From positions 630,001 through 694,000 of the forward strand of contig NZ_SKCJ01000001.1 in assembly GCF_005434975.1 (NCBI RefSeq): 64,000 nucleotides of DNA. Direction: 5' to 3'. Shown piece after piece: positions 9,415-18,014 of this stretch (positions are counted from its first letter, which is position 1; each line of letters starts with the position of its first letter). The stretch is from Parerythrobacter lutipelagi. GTDB taxonomy: Bacteria; Pseudomonadota; Alphaproteobacteria; Sphingomonadales; Sphingomonadaceae. The position numbers and the translations under genes are program-made. Under the pieces are notes generated by a model, which saw only the letters and a program-made list of their open reading frames with translations, had not been told where the DNA came from and made no database searches.

Positions 9415-9932
9415 GCGCGCCGGAATTCTCTCGCATGGTCCGCCTCAGGCCGCTCCCTCAGGAGCCAGTCGAATTGATCCCCGGCGCATCAGAACGCGCC
9501 GCTCTGGCAGTCAGGTTCGATGTGACCGAGGTTTCTTCACTGGTCGCCCGGGTCAGCCTCGGCGATGATGGCAAGGCGGTGACCGGAGAGGGAACGCTGG
9601 AGGCCGACATAATTCAGGCCTGCGCCATCTCAGGCGATGATTTTCCGGTCCGGATATCGGAAAAGCTCGCCTTGCGCTTTGTCCCGGCCGGTGCCGTACC
9701 CGAAGTGCCCGACGCCGAAATCGAACTCGATCCGAACGAGCTCGACGATATCGAGTATTCCGGCGACAGCTTCGATCTTGGCGAGGCGGTCGCGCAAAGC
9801 CTCGGCCTTGCGATCGATCCCTACGCCGAAGGGCCCAATGCCGACGCAGTGCGCAAGAAAGCCGGGATCGTCACCGACGACACGCCAAGCGGTCCGCTGG
9901 CCGAAGCGCTCTCTGCGCTGAAAAAGGGATGA
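9411..9932 (+). CDS. YceD family protein (DUF177)
   Basis: The 173-residue product belongs to the YceD/DUF177 family, linked to ribosomal RNA metabolism in bacteria and plastids. It has the family's conserved strand with a cysteine (IIQACAISGDDFP), the acidic ELDPNELDDIEYSGDSFDLGEAVAQSLGLAIDPY core in pieces across residues 100-140, and a Lys-rich C-terminus. In many bacteria the gene precedes rpmF (L32); here ssb follows on the other strand instead. It is coupled to the upstream bc1-chaperone gene by an ATGA overlap. Confidence 0.88.
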   Translation: MSAPEFSRMVRLRPLPQEPVELIPGASERAALAVRFDVTEVSSLVARVSLGDDGKAVTGEGTLEADIIQACAISGDDFPVRISEKLALRFVPAGAVPEVPDAEIELDPNELDDIEYSGDSFDLGEAVAQSLGLAIDPYAEGPNADAVRKKAGIVTDDTPSGPLAEALSALKKG

Positions 9933-9947
9933 TCCCCGGTTAAGCGA

Positions 9948-10508
9948 TCAGAACGGGATATCGTCGTCGAGATCGTCGTAGTTCGAGCCGCCGCCGGAAG
10001 TCCCGCCGCCCTGACCGCCGCCGCCCTGACCGCCGCCGCCCTGACTACCTCCATAGCCGCCCGAGCTTCCGCCTGAGCCGCGATCCTGGTTCCAGTCGCC
10101 GCCGCCGCGCTGGCCGCCACCACCGCCTCCACCGCCACCGCCGCTGCCGCCGCCGGATGCGCCGTCGAGCATGGTGAGCGACCCGTTCATGCCTCGGATC
10201 ACGACTTCGGTCGAATAGCGGTCATTGCCCGACTGGTCCTGCCACTTGCGGGTTTGCAGCTGGCCTTCGACATAAACCTTGGAGCCCTTGCGCAGGTAAC
10301 GCTCGACCACTCCGATGAGGCCTTCGGAAAAGATTGCGACAGTGTGCCACTCCGTGCGTTCCTGCCGCTCGCCAGTGTTCTTGTCTTTCCATGTTTCCGA
10401 AGTCGCAATGCGCAAATTGGCGACCTTGCCGCCGTTCTGGAAACTGCGGATCTCGGGGTCCGCGCCCAGATTCCCGATGAGCATGACTTTGTTGAGGCTA
10501 CCGGCCAT
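9948..10508 (-). CDS. ssb: Single-stranded DNA-binding protein
   Basis: SSB coats single-stranded DNA during replication, recombination and repair and recruits partner proteins through its tip. Residues 1-110 form the OB fold ([44 protein letters not shown]). A long glycine-rich linker (about 120-178, with Gln, Arg and Ser) leads to the acidic DDDIPF tip that binds partners. The linker is encoded by a low-complexity GCC-rich stretch at about 10000-10160. It is transcribed towards yceD, with convergent ends 16 bp apart. Confidence 0.97.
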   Translation of the reverse strand: MAGSLNKVMLIGNLGADPEIRSFQNGGKVANLRIATSETWKDKNTGERQERTEWHTVAIFSEGLIGVVERYLRKGSKVYVEGQLQTRKWQDQSGNDRYSTEVVIRGMNGSLTMLDGASGGGSGGGGGGGGGGQRGGGDWNQDRGSGGSSGGYGGSQGGGGQGGGGQGGGTSGGGSNYDDLDDDIPF

Positions 10509-10610
10509 CGAATCGTCCCTTTGTCTGTTCGGGCACCGGCCTATCGGATGGAGCCAAGCGGTGCCAGTGAAGAACCACTCGTTTCCACCGGCTTCGGATC
10601 GGTCTGGCCG

Positions 10611-12464
10611 CTAGAGCCCTGCTGCTGTCGCCAGCCAGTATGTCAGCCCGGCAAAGGCATAGGCCAGCGCGAACAGGTATCCGACCATGAATGCGGGCCA
10701 TTTCCATCCGTTGGTCTCCCGCCGGGCGACCGCGATGGTCGAGACGCATTGCGGGGCGAAGACGAACCATGCGAGGAATGCGAGCGCGGTGGGCAGGCCC
10801 CACAGCTGCGAGATCTTGCCTTCGAGCGCCGCCAGGGTCTTGTCTTCATCGTCCGAGTCGACCGCATAGGTGGTCGCGAGCGAGGACACCGCAACTTCGC
10901 GCGCGGCCATGGCGGGCACCAGTGCCAGCGTCATCTCGCGGTTGAAACCGATCGGTTCGAACACCGGATGCATGGCGGTCGCGATCTGCCCGGCGAAGCT
11001 GGCATCGACCTGGCTTTCGCCCGGGTCTGCCTTGGGGAAGGTCAGCAGCAGCCACAGCACCACGGTTGCAGCAAAGATGATCGTGCCTGCACGGCGCAGA
11101 AACACCCACGCCCGCTGCCACAGGCCGATCAGCAAATCCTTTACCGCCGGCAGCTGGTACCGCGGCAGTTCCATGATGAAGCCGCTGGCGTCCCCCTTGG
11201 TCACGGATTTGCGCAGCACGAGGGCGACGACCATCGCCCCGACGATACCGGCCAGATAAAGCCCCAGCAGCACCAGCCCCTGCAAGCCGACAAAGGGAGC
11301 GACGCTGGTGTTGGGAATGACCGCTGCGATAATGATGCCATAGACCGGCAAGCGGGCCGAACAGGTCATCAGCGGAGCAATCAGAATGGTAGTCAGCCGG
11401 TCCTTCGGGTCCGCAATGCTCCGCGTCGCCATGATGCCGGGAATGGCGCAGGCAAAACTGGACAGCAGCGGGATGAAGCTTTTGCCGGACAGGCCGACGC
11501 TGGCCATCATCCGGTCCATCACGAAGGCCGCGCGCGCCATATATCCGCTCGCCTCCATCAACAGGATGAAGAAGAACAGGATCACGATCTGCGGCAGGAA
11601 GACGACCACCGAACCAACCCCGGCGATCACGCCTTCCGTCACCAGGTCGCGCAAGAAACCTGCGGGGAAGTTTGCCACAACCAGCCCCGACAGCGCGCCC
11701 GCCCCGGCATCGAGCGCGTCGGCAAACGGTGTCGCCCAGGCAAACACCGCCTGAAAGATCACAAACAGGATCGCGAACAGGATCAGCGGGCCAAGCCACG
11801 GATGCAGCAAAACCTTGTCGAGGCCTGCATGGATGCGGTGTTCTGTACTCTCGGACAGGATCGCCGCCTTGGCGATGTTGCGTGCGGTGAGGCGGCGTTC
11901 GGGCAAGGTGATGTGCGGGCGCGGATCCGGGTGAGACTGCGCGTCTGCCAGTTCTTCCGCAGAACCTATGGCTTCAGTCAGTTCGGCAAGACCGCGGCGG
12001 CGAACGGCAACGGTCGGCACCACCGGCACGCCGAGCGCTTGTGACAGCGCTGCCGGATCGAGCACCAGCCCGTCCCGTTCGGCCAGGTCGATCATGTTCA
12101 GCGCCACGACCGTTGGCACGCCCAGCGCAATGACTTCCTGCGCGAAGACCAGGTGTTGTTCGAGATTCGCGGCATCGAGCACGATCACCAGCGCATCGGG
12201 CTTTGCCTCGCCCGGGAATTCGCCCATCACGACCTTGCGGGTGACTTCTTCGTCAGGGCTGGCCGCGTCGAAGCTGTAGCTGCCCGGCAAATCGATCAGT
12301 TCGACCGGCTCGCCCGAAGGCAGGACCAACCGTCCCACCTTTCGCTCCACCGTAACGCCGGGATAGTTGGCGATCTTCTGACGCGCACCGGTCAGCGCGT
12401 TGAACAGCGCGCTCTTGCCGGCATTGGGATTGCCGACCAGCGCGGCGCGGCGCAGGCGGGTCAT
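10611..12464 (-). CDS. feoB: Ferrous iron transport protein B
   Basis: FeoB is the inner-membrane Fe(II) transporter with an N-terminal GTPase domain. The 617-residue product has G1 GNPNAGKS (residues 11-18), G3 DLPGSYSF near 58 and G4 NMID near 120. A helical regulatory domain follows, and from about residue 210 come the membrane helices of the two nucleoside-transport-like gate domains (for example PLLSSFACAIPGI). It lacks a long C-terminal cytoplasmic tail. It overlaps feoA by 4 bases (ATGA), so feoAB is one operon; a Fur-box-like site lies upstream of feoA. Confidence 0.96.
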   Translation of the reverse strand: MTRLRRAALVGNPNAGKSALFNALTGARQKIANYPGVTVERKVGRLVLPSGEPVELIDLPGSYSFDAASPDEEVTRKVVMGEFPGEAKPDALVIVLDAANLEQHLVFAQEVIALGVPTVVALNMIDLAERDGLVLDPAALSQALGVPVVPTVAVRRRGLAELTEAIGSAEELADAQSHPDPRPHITLPERRLTARNIAKAAILSESTEHRIHAGLDKVLLHPWLGPLILFAILFVIFQAVFAWATPFADALDAGAGALSGLVVANFPAGFLRDLVTEGVIAGVGSVVVFLPQIVILFFFILLMEASGYMARAAFVMDRMMASVGLSGKSFIPLLSSFACAIPGIMATRSIADPKDRLTTILIAPLMTCSARLPVYGIIIAAVIPNTSVAPFVGLQGLVLLGLYLAGIVGAMVVALVLRKSVTKGDASGFIMELPRYQLPAVKDLLIGLWQRAWVFLRRAGTIIFAATVVLWLLLTFPKADPGESQVDASFAGQIATAMHPVFEPIGFNREMTLALVPAMAAREVAVSSLATTYAVDSDDEDKTLAALEGKISQLWGLPTALAFLAWFVFAPQCVSTIAVARRETNGWKWPAFMVGYLFALAYAFAGLTYWLATAAGL

Positions 12465-12700
12465 AGATGCTCGACCGTCATGGCTTCGGCGTGGGCACGG
12501 CGCAGCGCGATGGTCATGCGGCCTATCATGATCGCAATCGGATCACGCCCGCCCAACACACCGCGGTGTGCGATGGCGATTCGCGCGCCTTCGTCGATAC
12601 CCAGGGCGCGAAGACGCTTGCCGTCTTCGGGCGCAACACGGTCCCAGTCGACCGCGACGATCCGCGCGCGCTGTCCGATAGCAAGGGCTTCCAATGTCAT
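12461..12700 (-). CDS. feoA: Ferrous iron transport protein A
   Basis: The 79-residue cytosolic protein has the SH3-like FeoA fold (MTLEALAIGQRARIVAVDW at the start, then LRALGIDEGARIAIAHRG). FeoA is needed for FeoB-driven iron uptake and is thought to contact its GTPase domain. It is the first gene of the operon, coupled to feoB by an ATGA overlap. The Fur-box-like site at 12731-12750 sits about 30 bp upstream of its start, which suggests iron repression. Confidence 0.92.
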   Translation of the reverse strand: MTLEALAIGQRARIVAVDWDRVAPEDGKRLRALGIDEGARIAIAHRGVLGGRDPIAIMIGRMTIALRRAHAEAMTVEHL

Positions 12701-12730
12701 GCGGCGCGCGCTGCCAGAGACGCGCGCTTA

Positions 12731-12750
12731 TTGCAACTGATTATCAATAG
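12731..12750 (-). promoter_or_regulatory. Fur-box-like operator upstream of feoAB
   Basis: On the minus strand this reads CTATTGATAATCAGTTGCAA, close to the classic Fur operator pattern with a central TGATAATCA. It lies about 30 bp before the feoA start codon in an AT-richer pocket between feoA and the COQ9 gene. In that position it would let Fur (or an Irr-type regulator) repress ferrous iron uptake when iron is plentiful. The match is by eye. Confidence 0.7.
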
Positions 12751-12769
12751 AAGTGGGAACAGAGTCGCT

Positions 12770-13432
12770 TCAGCGCGCGGGATAGCGCAACCGGCCGAGG
12801 AACCGCGTAACGCTGAAGCTCTCCCGTTCCGGGTTGAGCCACTTGGCCTTGGCTTTCTCGAACTTCATCACGCCTTCGATCCGGCGGTCGAGGAAGTCCC
12901 TGGTATCGGCCTTGCCCTCGCTCTCGTCGTCGGCGAAGACCGCCAGAGTCGCGGTGTATATCCCGCCAAGAATGGTGCGCTTGGTATAGTGGTTGTAATC
13001 GGTCGCGGTGTCGCCCGCGAGACGCCACATCAGATCCGCGCTGCGCCACCCGGTCTTGAGCGATGCCGCGACATTCTGCGGCATGGCCATGATCGCCGTG
13101 GCGCGTTTCAACGCTTCTTCCTGACCCTCGATCGCGTCCAGCCGGAACTGAACCAATGAACGGATGCGTTCGCGGATCGGCAGCTTGGCCAGCTCTTCCC
13201 GAGTGAAATGCCCGGCCATCGCGGCGTCGATGCTGTCGATCCACGCGCCGATCATGTCCATTGCACCTCCGGGATAGGCGAGCCGCGCAACATCGGCATC
13301 GACTCCGACCATGTCCGCCGCGTTTTCAACCGCTTTGGCGTTCCAGCCATCGAACACGGCCGAGTTGGCAACTTCCGGCGCCAGCGCAATGCGCAGCTCG
13401 TCGAGCGTCATGTCCGCATAGCCCGTCATCAC
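12770..13432 (-). CDS. COQ9 family protein
   Basis: The 220-residue protein matches COQ9, a TetR-fold, lipid-binding protein that in mitochondria supports the Coq7 hydroxylase in ubiquinone biosynthesis. Conserved features are the N-terminal LDELRIALAPEVANSAVFDGWN, REELAKLPIRERIRSLVQFRLD in pieces across residues 75-100, ALPQ-like MAMPQNVAASLKTGWRSADLMWRLAGD (115-140) and DYNHYTKRTILGGIY. It is read from an ATGA overlap with the ankyrin gene upstream. The feoAB promoter lies just after it. Confidence 0.9.
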   Translation of the reverse strand: MMTGYADMTLDELRIALAPEVANSAVFDGWNAKAVENAADMVGVDADVARLAYPGGAMDMIGAWIDSIDAAMAGHFTREELAKLPIRERIRSLVQFRLDAIEGQEEALKRATAIMAMPQNVAASLKTGWRSADLMWRLAGDTATDYNHYTKRTILGGIYTATLAVFADDESEGKADTRDFLDRRIEGVMKFEKAKAKWLNPERESFSVTRFLGRLRYPAR

Positions 13433-14046
13433 AAATCCGGCCCGTAGGTCTGCGGCGCCCGAACCGCCGCCTCGCGCGCGGTATCGGCTGTTTCGAGCGC
13501 ATCGATCAATTGCTCATTGCTATTCATCAAACCGGCATAGTCGCGCGCGTTTCTACCCGAGTTGTCGGACTTGTCCGGGTTTGCTCCGTGCTCGAGCAAC
13601 ATCTTGATCATCGGCAGATCGCGCCGATGAATGGCCGCAATCAACGGTGTCTCGCCGGTCGCATTCGAAACATCGACCTTTGCGCCGCGCTTGATCAGGA
13701 TTTCCGCCGCCTCGACTTCGCCCAGGCCCGTAGCGATCATCAGCGGCGTGGTGCCATCACGATCGGCGATATTGGGATTGGCCCCTTTCTGCAGCAGAAA
13801 TCGGACCCACACGGTTTCGCGCCGCGACGTTACGATATGCAGTGCAGTCTCACCGGTCGCCTTGTCGCGGGTGTTGACGATGGTCGCGCCCGGCTCGTTG
13901 AGCGTATCGGTCACTTTCTGCCCATCGCGGTCACGCACGGCTTTGAGAAATTCATAACCGTCCGAGAATATCTGCGCCGGTGCCGGCGTAGCGATTGCGG
14001 CGAGCGAAGCGGCGATCAGGGCATTGCGAAAGAGCGCGCGGGCCAT
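13429..14046 (-). CDS. Secreted ankyrin-repeat protein
   Basis: The 205-residue protein begins with a signal peptide (MARALFRNALIAASLAAIATPAPAQ) and continues with about four ankyrin repeats, visible as TALHIVTSRRE, TPLMIATGLGEVEAAEILIKRGA, TPLIAAIHRRDLPMIKMLLEHGA and a last NARDYAGLMNS. It is probably periplasmic and protein-binding; no partner is known. I chose the ATG at 14046 because it opens the signal peptide and has GGAGG upstream; a longer frame to 14148 would collide with the divergent Sco gene. It is coupled to COQ9 by a 4-base overlap. Confidence 0.88.
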   Translation of the reverse strand: MARALFRNALIAASLAAIATPAPAQIFSDGYEFLKAVRDRDGQKVTDTLNEPGATIVNTRDKATGETALHIVTSRRETVWVRFLLQKGANPNIADRDGTTPLMIATGLGEVEAAEILIKRGAKVDVSNATGETPLIAAIHRRDLPMIKMLLEHGANPDKSDNSGRNARDYAGLMNSNEQLIDALETADTAREAAVRAPQTYGPDL

Positions 14047-14136
14047 GGAAAGGATTGCCTCCGAATTGAAAAGGTCGTGGTGGGCGGACTCGCCCTCTTG
14101 TGCAGCGCCGATTAGCAGAGCATTAAGCGCCGCGCC

Positions 14137-14745
14137 ATGCTTCGTCATATTTCCCGAATTTCGCTCGCCGGATTTGCAGCGCTCGCGCTTGCCGGCTGTG
14201 GTGGAGCCACCCCGCCCGGTCCCTCGCCCGACGGAGCGGACTTGCGCGGCTCATCGCTGGGCGGTGCGTTCACTCTGACTTCGAACAAGGGGCAGCCGGT
14301 CAGCTGGTCGGACTTCGACGGGCAGTACCGGATGGTTTACCTCGGCTTCACCTATTGCCCGTCGATCTGCCCGACCGATGTCCAGCGCATGTCAGCCGGG
14401 CTGGAACTGTTCGAGAAGGAAAACCCCGCCCTCGCTCGCAAGGTCCAGCCGATCTTCATCTCGGTCGATCCGGATCGCGATTCGGTGGCTGCAATCGACG
14501 AGTTCGTGGGGAATTTTCATCCCCGCCTGATCGGCCTGCGCGGCAACCAGGAAGAAACCGACAAGGTTGTGAGAATCTTCTCGGCAAGCGCACAGAAAGA
14601 CGATCCCGACGCGGCTGAAGGCTACAACATTACTCACACGACCCTGACCTATCTGTTCGGGCCCGAAGGCGAGCCGCTTGGCTTGCTCCCGACCGACAAG
14701 GGGCCGGAAGCGGTGGCGAGCGAACTTGAAGGGTGGGTCCGCTGA
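14137..14745 (+). CDS. SCO1/SenC family copper chaperone lipoprotein
   Basis: Sco proteins deliver copper to the CuA site of cytochrome c oxidase or keep its cysteines reduced. The 202-residue product has a lipoprotein signal with Cys21 (ALAGC), a thioredoxin-like fold and the copper-binding CPSICP motif near residues 74-79. The third ligand is likely the His in NITHTTLTYLF near 168. It is divergent from the ankyrin gene (about 90 bp between starts). Its 3' end overlaps the YcgN-like gene by 13 bases. Confidence 0.93.
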   Translation: MLRHISRISLAGFAALALAGCGGATPPGPSPDGADLRGSSLGGAFTLTSNKGQPVSWSDFDGQYRMVYLGFTYCPSICPTDVQRMSAGLELFEKENPALARKVQPIFISVDPDRDSVAAIDEFVGNFHPRLIGLRGNQEETDKVVRIFSASAQKDDPDAAEGYNITHTTLTYLFGPEGEPLGLLPTDKGPEAVASELEGWVR

Positions 14746-15170
14746 GGGACAGGTTCTGGGAACTTCCGCTCGGCGATCTGAACCGCGAGGAATGGGAAGC
14801 GCTGTGCGACGGCTGCGGGCGCTGCTGCCTGCACAAGACCGAAGACGAAGACACTGGCGAGATCGAGCACACCAACGTCGCGTGCAAGCTGCTCGATTGT
14901 AAGACCGCACGGTGCAGCGACTATCGCAACCGCAAGGCCTTCGTCCCGGATTGCCTGCGCCTGACCTTCAAGCTGATGGATAGCGTGCCGTGGCTGCCGC
15001 AAACCTGCGCCTACCGGCTGCGCGCGGAAGGCAAACCGCTGAAAGAGTGGCACCATCTGATCTGCGGCGATCCCGACGCGGTGATCGCAGCGGGCGTTTC
15101 GGTTGCCGGGCGGGTCATCAGCGAGACCAGGGCCGGCCCGCTGGAACACCATATCGTCGAATGGGATTGA
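14733..15170 (+). CDS. YcgN/UPF0260 cysteine-cluster protein
   Basis: This 145-residue protein has a cysteine cluster at the N-terminus (CDGCGRCC) followed by CKLLDC, CSDY and DCLRLTF. The pattern is typical of UPF0260/YkgJ-like proteins, which probably hold a metal ion or Fe-S cluster. The function is unknown. The GTG start at 14733 overlaps the Sco gene by 13 bases, suggesting one transcript. The downstream metallopeptidase starts a few bases after its stop. Confidence 0.88.
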   Translation: MGPLRDRFWELPLGDLNREEWEALCDGCGRCCLHKTEDEDTGEIEHTNVACKLLDCKTARCSDYRNRKAFVPDCLRLTFKLMDSVPWLPQTCAYRLRAEGKPLKEWHHLICGDPDAVIAAGVSVAGRVISETRAGPLEHHIVEWD

Positions 15171-15174
15171 GCCG

Positions 15175-15897
15175 GTGATCGATTGGCTGCGCCCCGATAT
15201 GCAGGAACCGGCGGTGACGGTCGGCGGGCACGACCTGCCGCTGGCGATCAAGCGTCATCCCACGGCCAAGCGCATGACCATGCGGCTTGCCCCCGACGGG
15301 TCGGAAGTGCGGATCACCATTCCGCGATGGGGCCGCACGCGCGAAGCGATCGAATTTGCCCGCTCCCGCGAAGACTGGCTCGAAGGGCAACTGGCCAAGG
15401 CCGAACGCCCGCAAGCGCCGCGTTCGGGGTCGATCCTGCCGTTTCGCGGGTGCGATCTAACTGTCCATTGGCAGGCGGATCACGCGCGCCGCGTTGTTGT
15501 CGATGGCAGCAGGCTGGTGGTCGGCGGACCCGGGGATGCGCTGGCGGGACGGCTCGAGCGCTGGCTGCGGACAGAGGCGCGCGAGCTCATGTCAGCCGAC
15601 CTCGCAGAATATTGCGCGCGCGGCGGGGTGGAAACTCCGAAGATCGCGCTCTCAAGGGCGCAGCGCCGCTGGGGCAGTTGTTCGACCAGCGGCACTGTGC
15701 GGATCAACTGGCGACTGGTCATGGCACCCGATGCGGTGCGCCGCTCGGTGGTTGCGCATGAGGTCGCCCATCTGGTGCACTTCGATCACAGCAGTGCCTT
15801 CCACACCCTGCTCGGCGGCTTGTTCGAAGGCGACATAGACAGCGCGAATCGCTGGCTCAAGCAACACGGGCGCTCGCTCTACCGTCATTTCGGCTGA
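15175..15897 (+). CDS. YgjP-type zinc metallopeptidase (DUF45)
   Basis: The product of about 240 residues has the YgjP/SprT-like zinc site: HEVAHLVHFDHS near residue 195 gives HExxH plus a further His in SAFHTLLG. Upstream is the family sequence QRRWGSCSTSGTVRINWRLVMAP (written across residues 162-186). These proteins are cytosolic and poorly characterised. I chose the GTG at 15175, 4 bp after the YcgN stop; a longer frame from 15103 would overlap that gene by 68 bases. Confidence 0.88.
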   Translation: MIDWLRPDMQEPAVTVGGHDLPLAIKRHPTAKRMTMRLAPDGSEVRITIPRWGRTREAIEFARSREDWLEGQLAKAERPQAPRSGSILPFRGCDLTVHWQADHARRVVVDGSRLVVGGPGDALAGRLERWLRTEARELMSADLAEYCARGGVETPKIALSRAQRRWGSCSTSGTVRINWRLVMAPDAVRRSVVAHEVAHLVHFDHSSAFHTLLGGLFEGDIDSANRWLKQHGRSLYRHFG

Positions 15898-15965
15898 AAT
15901 TCGTGACGGCTGCCGGGGCGCGCTTCGTACTGGCGCTGTTCAGGCCAACCGCCTATGGTCGGTAA

Positions 15966-16430
15966 ATGCGCTTCCTCCGCAGACTCAATCCGATACCGGG
16001 CATCAAGGATTTCTGGCACGAATTCCGCCGCCCCAACCCGCGCCGTATTCCGGTGATGGTGATCTCTGTCCTTATTCCGCTGAGCGTGCTCTACGTTTTC
16101 GCCGGGGAAAGCTATATCGGCCTGCCGAGACCGCCCGAGGTGATCTACATCTCGACCTTCGATGCGGACCGCACGCAGGAACAGATCATCGCTTCCAACA
16201 TCGCCAATCAAAGGGCGAAGGAAGAGCGCGCGGCGCTTGAGCAGGAGCGGTTGGAAGTCCGGCGTGATCTCTATCGCACACTGGGTGAAGCGACCGGCGT
16301 CGACGTGGACGGAATGGAGCGGGAAATCGCCGAAGATGAAGCGCGCGCCGCGGAAGCCGCAGAGGCGGAACGCCGCGCCCTGCTGAGCCGAGCCGGTATC
16401 GAGCCTGATGAACCCGCAACTGCGGACTGA
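15966..16430 (+). CDS. Single-pass membrane protein with coiled coil, function unknown
   Basis: The 154-residue protein has a basic N-terminus, one membrane helix (about residues 28-47, VMVISVLIPLSVLYVFAG) and then a long charged helix rich in Glu, Ala and Arg (about 75-145) that should form a coiled coil in the periplasm. No enzyme motif is visible. Its 3' end overlaps the ribD start by 23 bases, so it is co-transcribed with ribDE. I believe it is a conserved orphan of sphingomonads, but its link to riboflavin synthesis is only positional. Confidence 0.75.
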   Translation: MRFLRRLNPIPGIKDFWHEFRRPNPRRIPVMVISVLIPLSVLYVFAGESYIGLPRPPEVIYISTFDADRTQEQIIASNIANQRAKEERAALEQERLEVRRDLYRTLGEATGVDVDGMEREIAEDEARAAEAAEAERRALLSRAGIEPDEPATAD

Positions 16431-17382
16431 CGCAGACTGGCTGGCGGCGGCGGCGCGCCTCGCGTCGCGCGCTCGACCATTGAGCCGTCCCAACCCCGGG
16501 GTCGGGGCCATTCTCGTGAAGGACAACATCGTCGTGGGCCGCGGATGGACCCAGCCCGGCGGCAGACCCCATGCCGAAGCAATGGCTCTCGCGATGGCGG
16601 GCAATGCGGCGAGGGGCGCGGCGCTCTATTGCACGCTGGAACCTTGCGCTCACCGGTCGGAGCGCGGGCCTTCCTGTGCAGCCTCGATCGGCGAAGCGGG
16701 CGTGGCGCGCTGCGTTTTCGGCGTGATGGACCCCGATCCGCGCACCTCCGGCAAAGGCCTGCAGGCGATGCGGGAGGCCGGGGTCGATGCGGTCCACCAG
16801 CCCGATGACGCTTGCCGTGAAAGCCTTGCCGGCTATCTCACGCGCGCAGAGCGCGGCCGCCCGCATATCACGCTCAAGCTCGCTGTCTCGCTCGACGGGT
16901 GCGTCTCGCTCGACAATGGCGAGAGCCAGTGGATCACCGGCGAAGCCGCGCGCGCGCATGTTCATTCGCGCCGCGCAATGGTGGACGCGATTCTCGTCGG
17001 CGGCGGCACATGGCGGGCGGACAGGCCACGGCTCAATGTGCGGCTGGAAGGGCTGGAGGACCGCAGTCCGCAGCGCATCCTGCTGTCACGCGGCGTCCCG
17101 CCCGACGGAGTGAAAGTGATCAACGCACCGGAGCAGGTGGCGCAGCTTGACGGCGTGCAGTATCTTTACGTCGAAGGCGGCGCGCAGACAGCGGCGGCTT
17201 TTCTGGCTCGGGATCTGGTCGACCGGATCGAGCTCTACCGTGCGCCCATTGTGATCGGCGGCCGCAACGCTATCGGCGATATCGGCCTCACCGACCTCGC
17301 CTCGGCCCATGACCGCTGGACGCTTTCCGAACGGCGCCAGCTTGGCAGCGACAGCCACGAAGCCTACAGCCGCACCCGCTAA
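16408..17382 (+). CDS. ribD: Bifunctional riboflavin deaminase/reductase RibD
   Basis: RibD performs the second and third steps of riboflavin synthesis: deamination of the pyrimidine, then NADPH reduction of the ribosyl side chain. The deaminase domain (about 1-145) has the zinc ligands His55 (HAE), Cys80 (CTLEPC) and Cys90 (GPSC), with Glu57 as the proton shuttle. The reductase domain (about 150-324) contains KLAVSLDGCVSL, SQWITG and a Gly-rich VEGGAQTAA. It overlaps the upstream membrane-protein gene and precedes ribE by 11 bp. No FMN riboswitch was seen upstream. Confidence 0.96.
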   Translation: MNPQLRTDADWLAAAARLASRARPLSRPNPGVGAILVKDNIVVGRGWTQPGGRPHAEAMALAMAGNAARGAALYCTLEPCAHRSERGPSCAASIGEAGVARCVFGVMDPDPRTSGKGLQAMREAGVDAVHQPDDACRESLAGYLTRAERGRPHITLKLAVSLDGCVSLDNGESQWITGEAARAHVHSRRAMVDAILVGGGTWRADRPRLNVRLEGLEDRSPQRILLSRGVPPDGVKVINAPEQVAQLDGVQYLYVEGGAQTAAAFLARDLVDRIELYRAPIVIGGRNAIGDIGLTDLASAHDRWTLSERRQLGSDSHEAYSRTR

Positions 17383-17393
17383 AGGGAGTTTGC

Positions 17394-18011
17394 ATGTTCA
17401 CCGGAATCATCACCGCCATCGGCACCATCGTCAACGTCGAGCGCCGCGGCGACCTGCACATTCGTATCGCCTGCCCGTATGATCCCGACAAGATGGCCAT
17501 CGGGGCCTCGATTGCCTGTTCGGGCGTGTGCCTGACGGTGGTCGATCGCGGCGGGGAGCCCGGCGACAGCTGGTTCGCTGTCGATGTCTCGGACGAAACC
17601 GTATCATGCAGCGTGCCGGATCAATGGAGCAAAGGGCGCAGGCTCAATCTCGAACAGGCGCTCAAAGTCGGTGATGAACTGGGCGGCCATATCGTTACCG
17701 GTCATGTCGATTGCGTGGGCGAGGTAAAAATGGCGAAGGAAGAAGGCGGCTCGACCCGCATGGCGATCCGCGCCCCGGCGGAATATTCACCCTTCATCGC
17801 CGCCAAGGGCTCGATCACCATCGACGGGGTCTCGCTGACCGTCAACGACATCCGCGACCGCGCCGACGGCACCTGCGACTTCGCGCTCAACATCATCCCG
17901 CACACCGGCGAGGTGACAACGCTCGGCACGCTGGAAGAAGGCAGCAAGGTCAATCTCGAGATCGACGTGCTGGCGCGTTATTTGAAGCGGATGGAGAGCT
18001 TGCGGGGGTAA
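17394..18011 (+). CDS. ribE: Riboflavin synthase, alpha chain
   Basis: This enzyme dismutates two 6,7-dimethyl-8-ribityllumazines to riboflavin. The 205-residue product has the invariant start MFTGIITAIGTI and two similar lumazine-binding barrels. Each contains a conserved segment (IGASIACSGVCLTVV and AKGSITIDGVSLTVNDI) and each is followed by DVSDETV or FALNIIPHT. An AGGGAG site precedes the ATG. It ends convergently with the TraB/GumN gene, 3 bp apart. Confidence 0.96.
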   Translation: MFTGIITAIGTIVNVERRGDLHIRIACPYDPDKMAIGASIACSGVCLTVVDRGGEPGDSWFAVDVSDETVSCSVPDQWSKGRRLNLEQALKVGDELGGHIVTGHVDCVGEVKMAKEEGGSTRMAIRAPAEYSPFIAAKGSITIDGVSLTVNDIRDRADGTCDFALNIIPHTGEVTTLGTLEEGSKVNLEIDVLARYLKRMESLRG

Positions 18012-18014
18012 GGC

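Noticed and set aside
10000-10160. Short GCC-rich repeats resembling a tandem-repeat locus
   Set aside because: They encode the glycine-rich linker of SSB and need no other explanation.
10254-12044. A 596-codon open frame on the plus strand
   Set aside because: It is antisense to ssb and feoB, which are certain; its Arg/Gln/His-rich product looks random.
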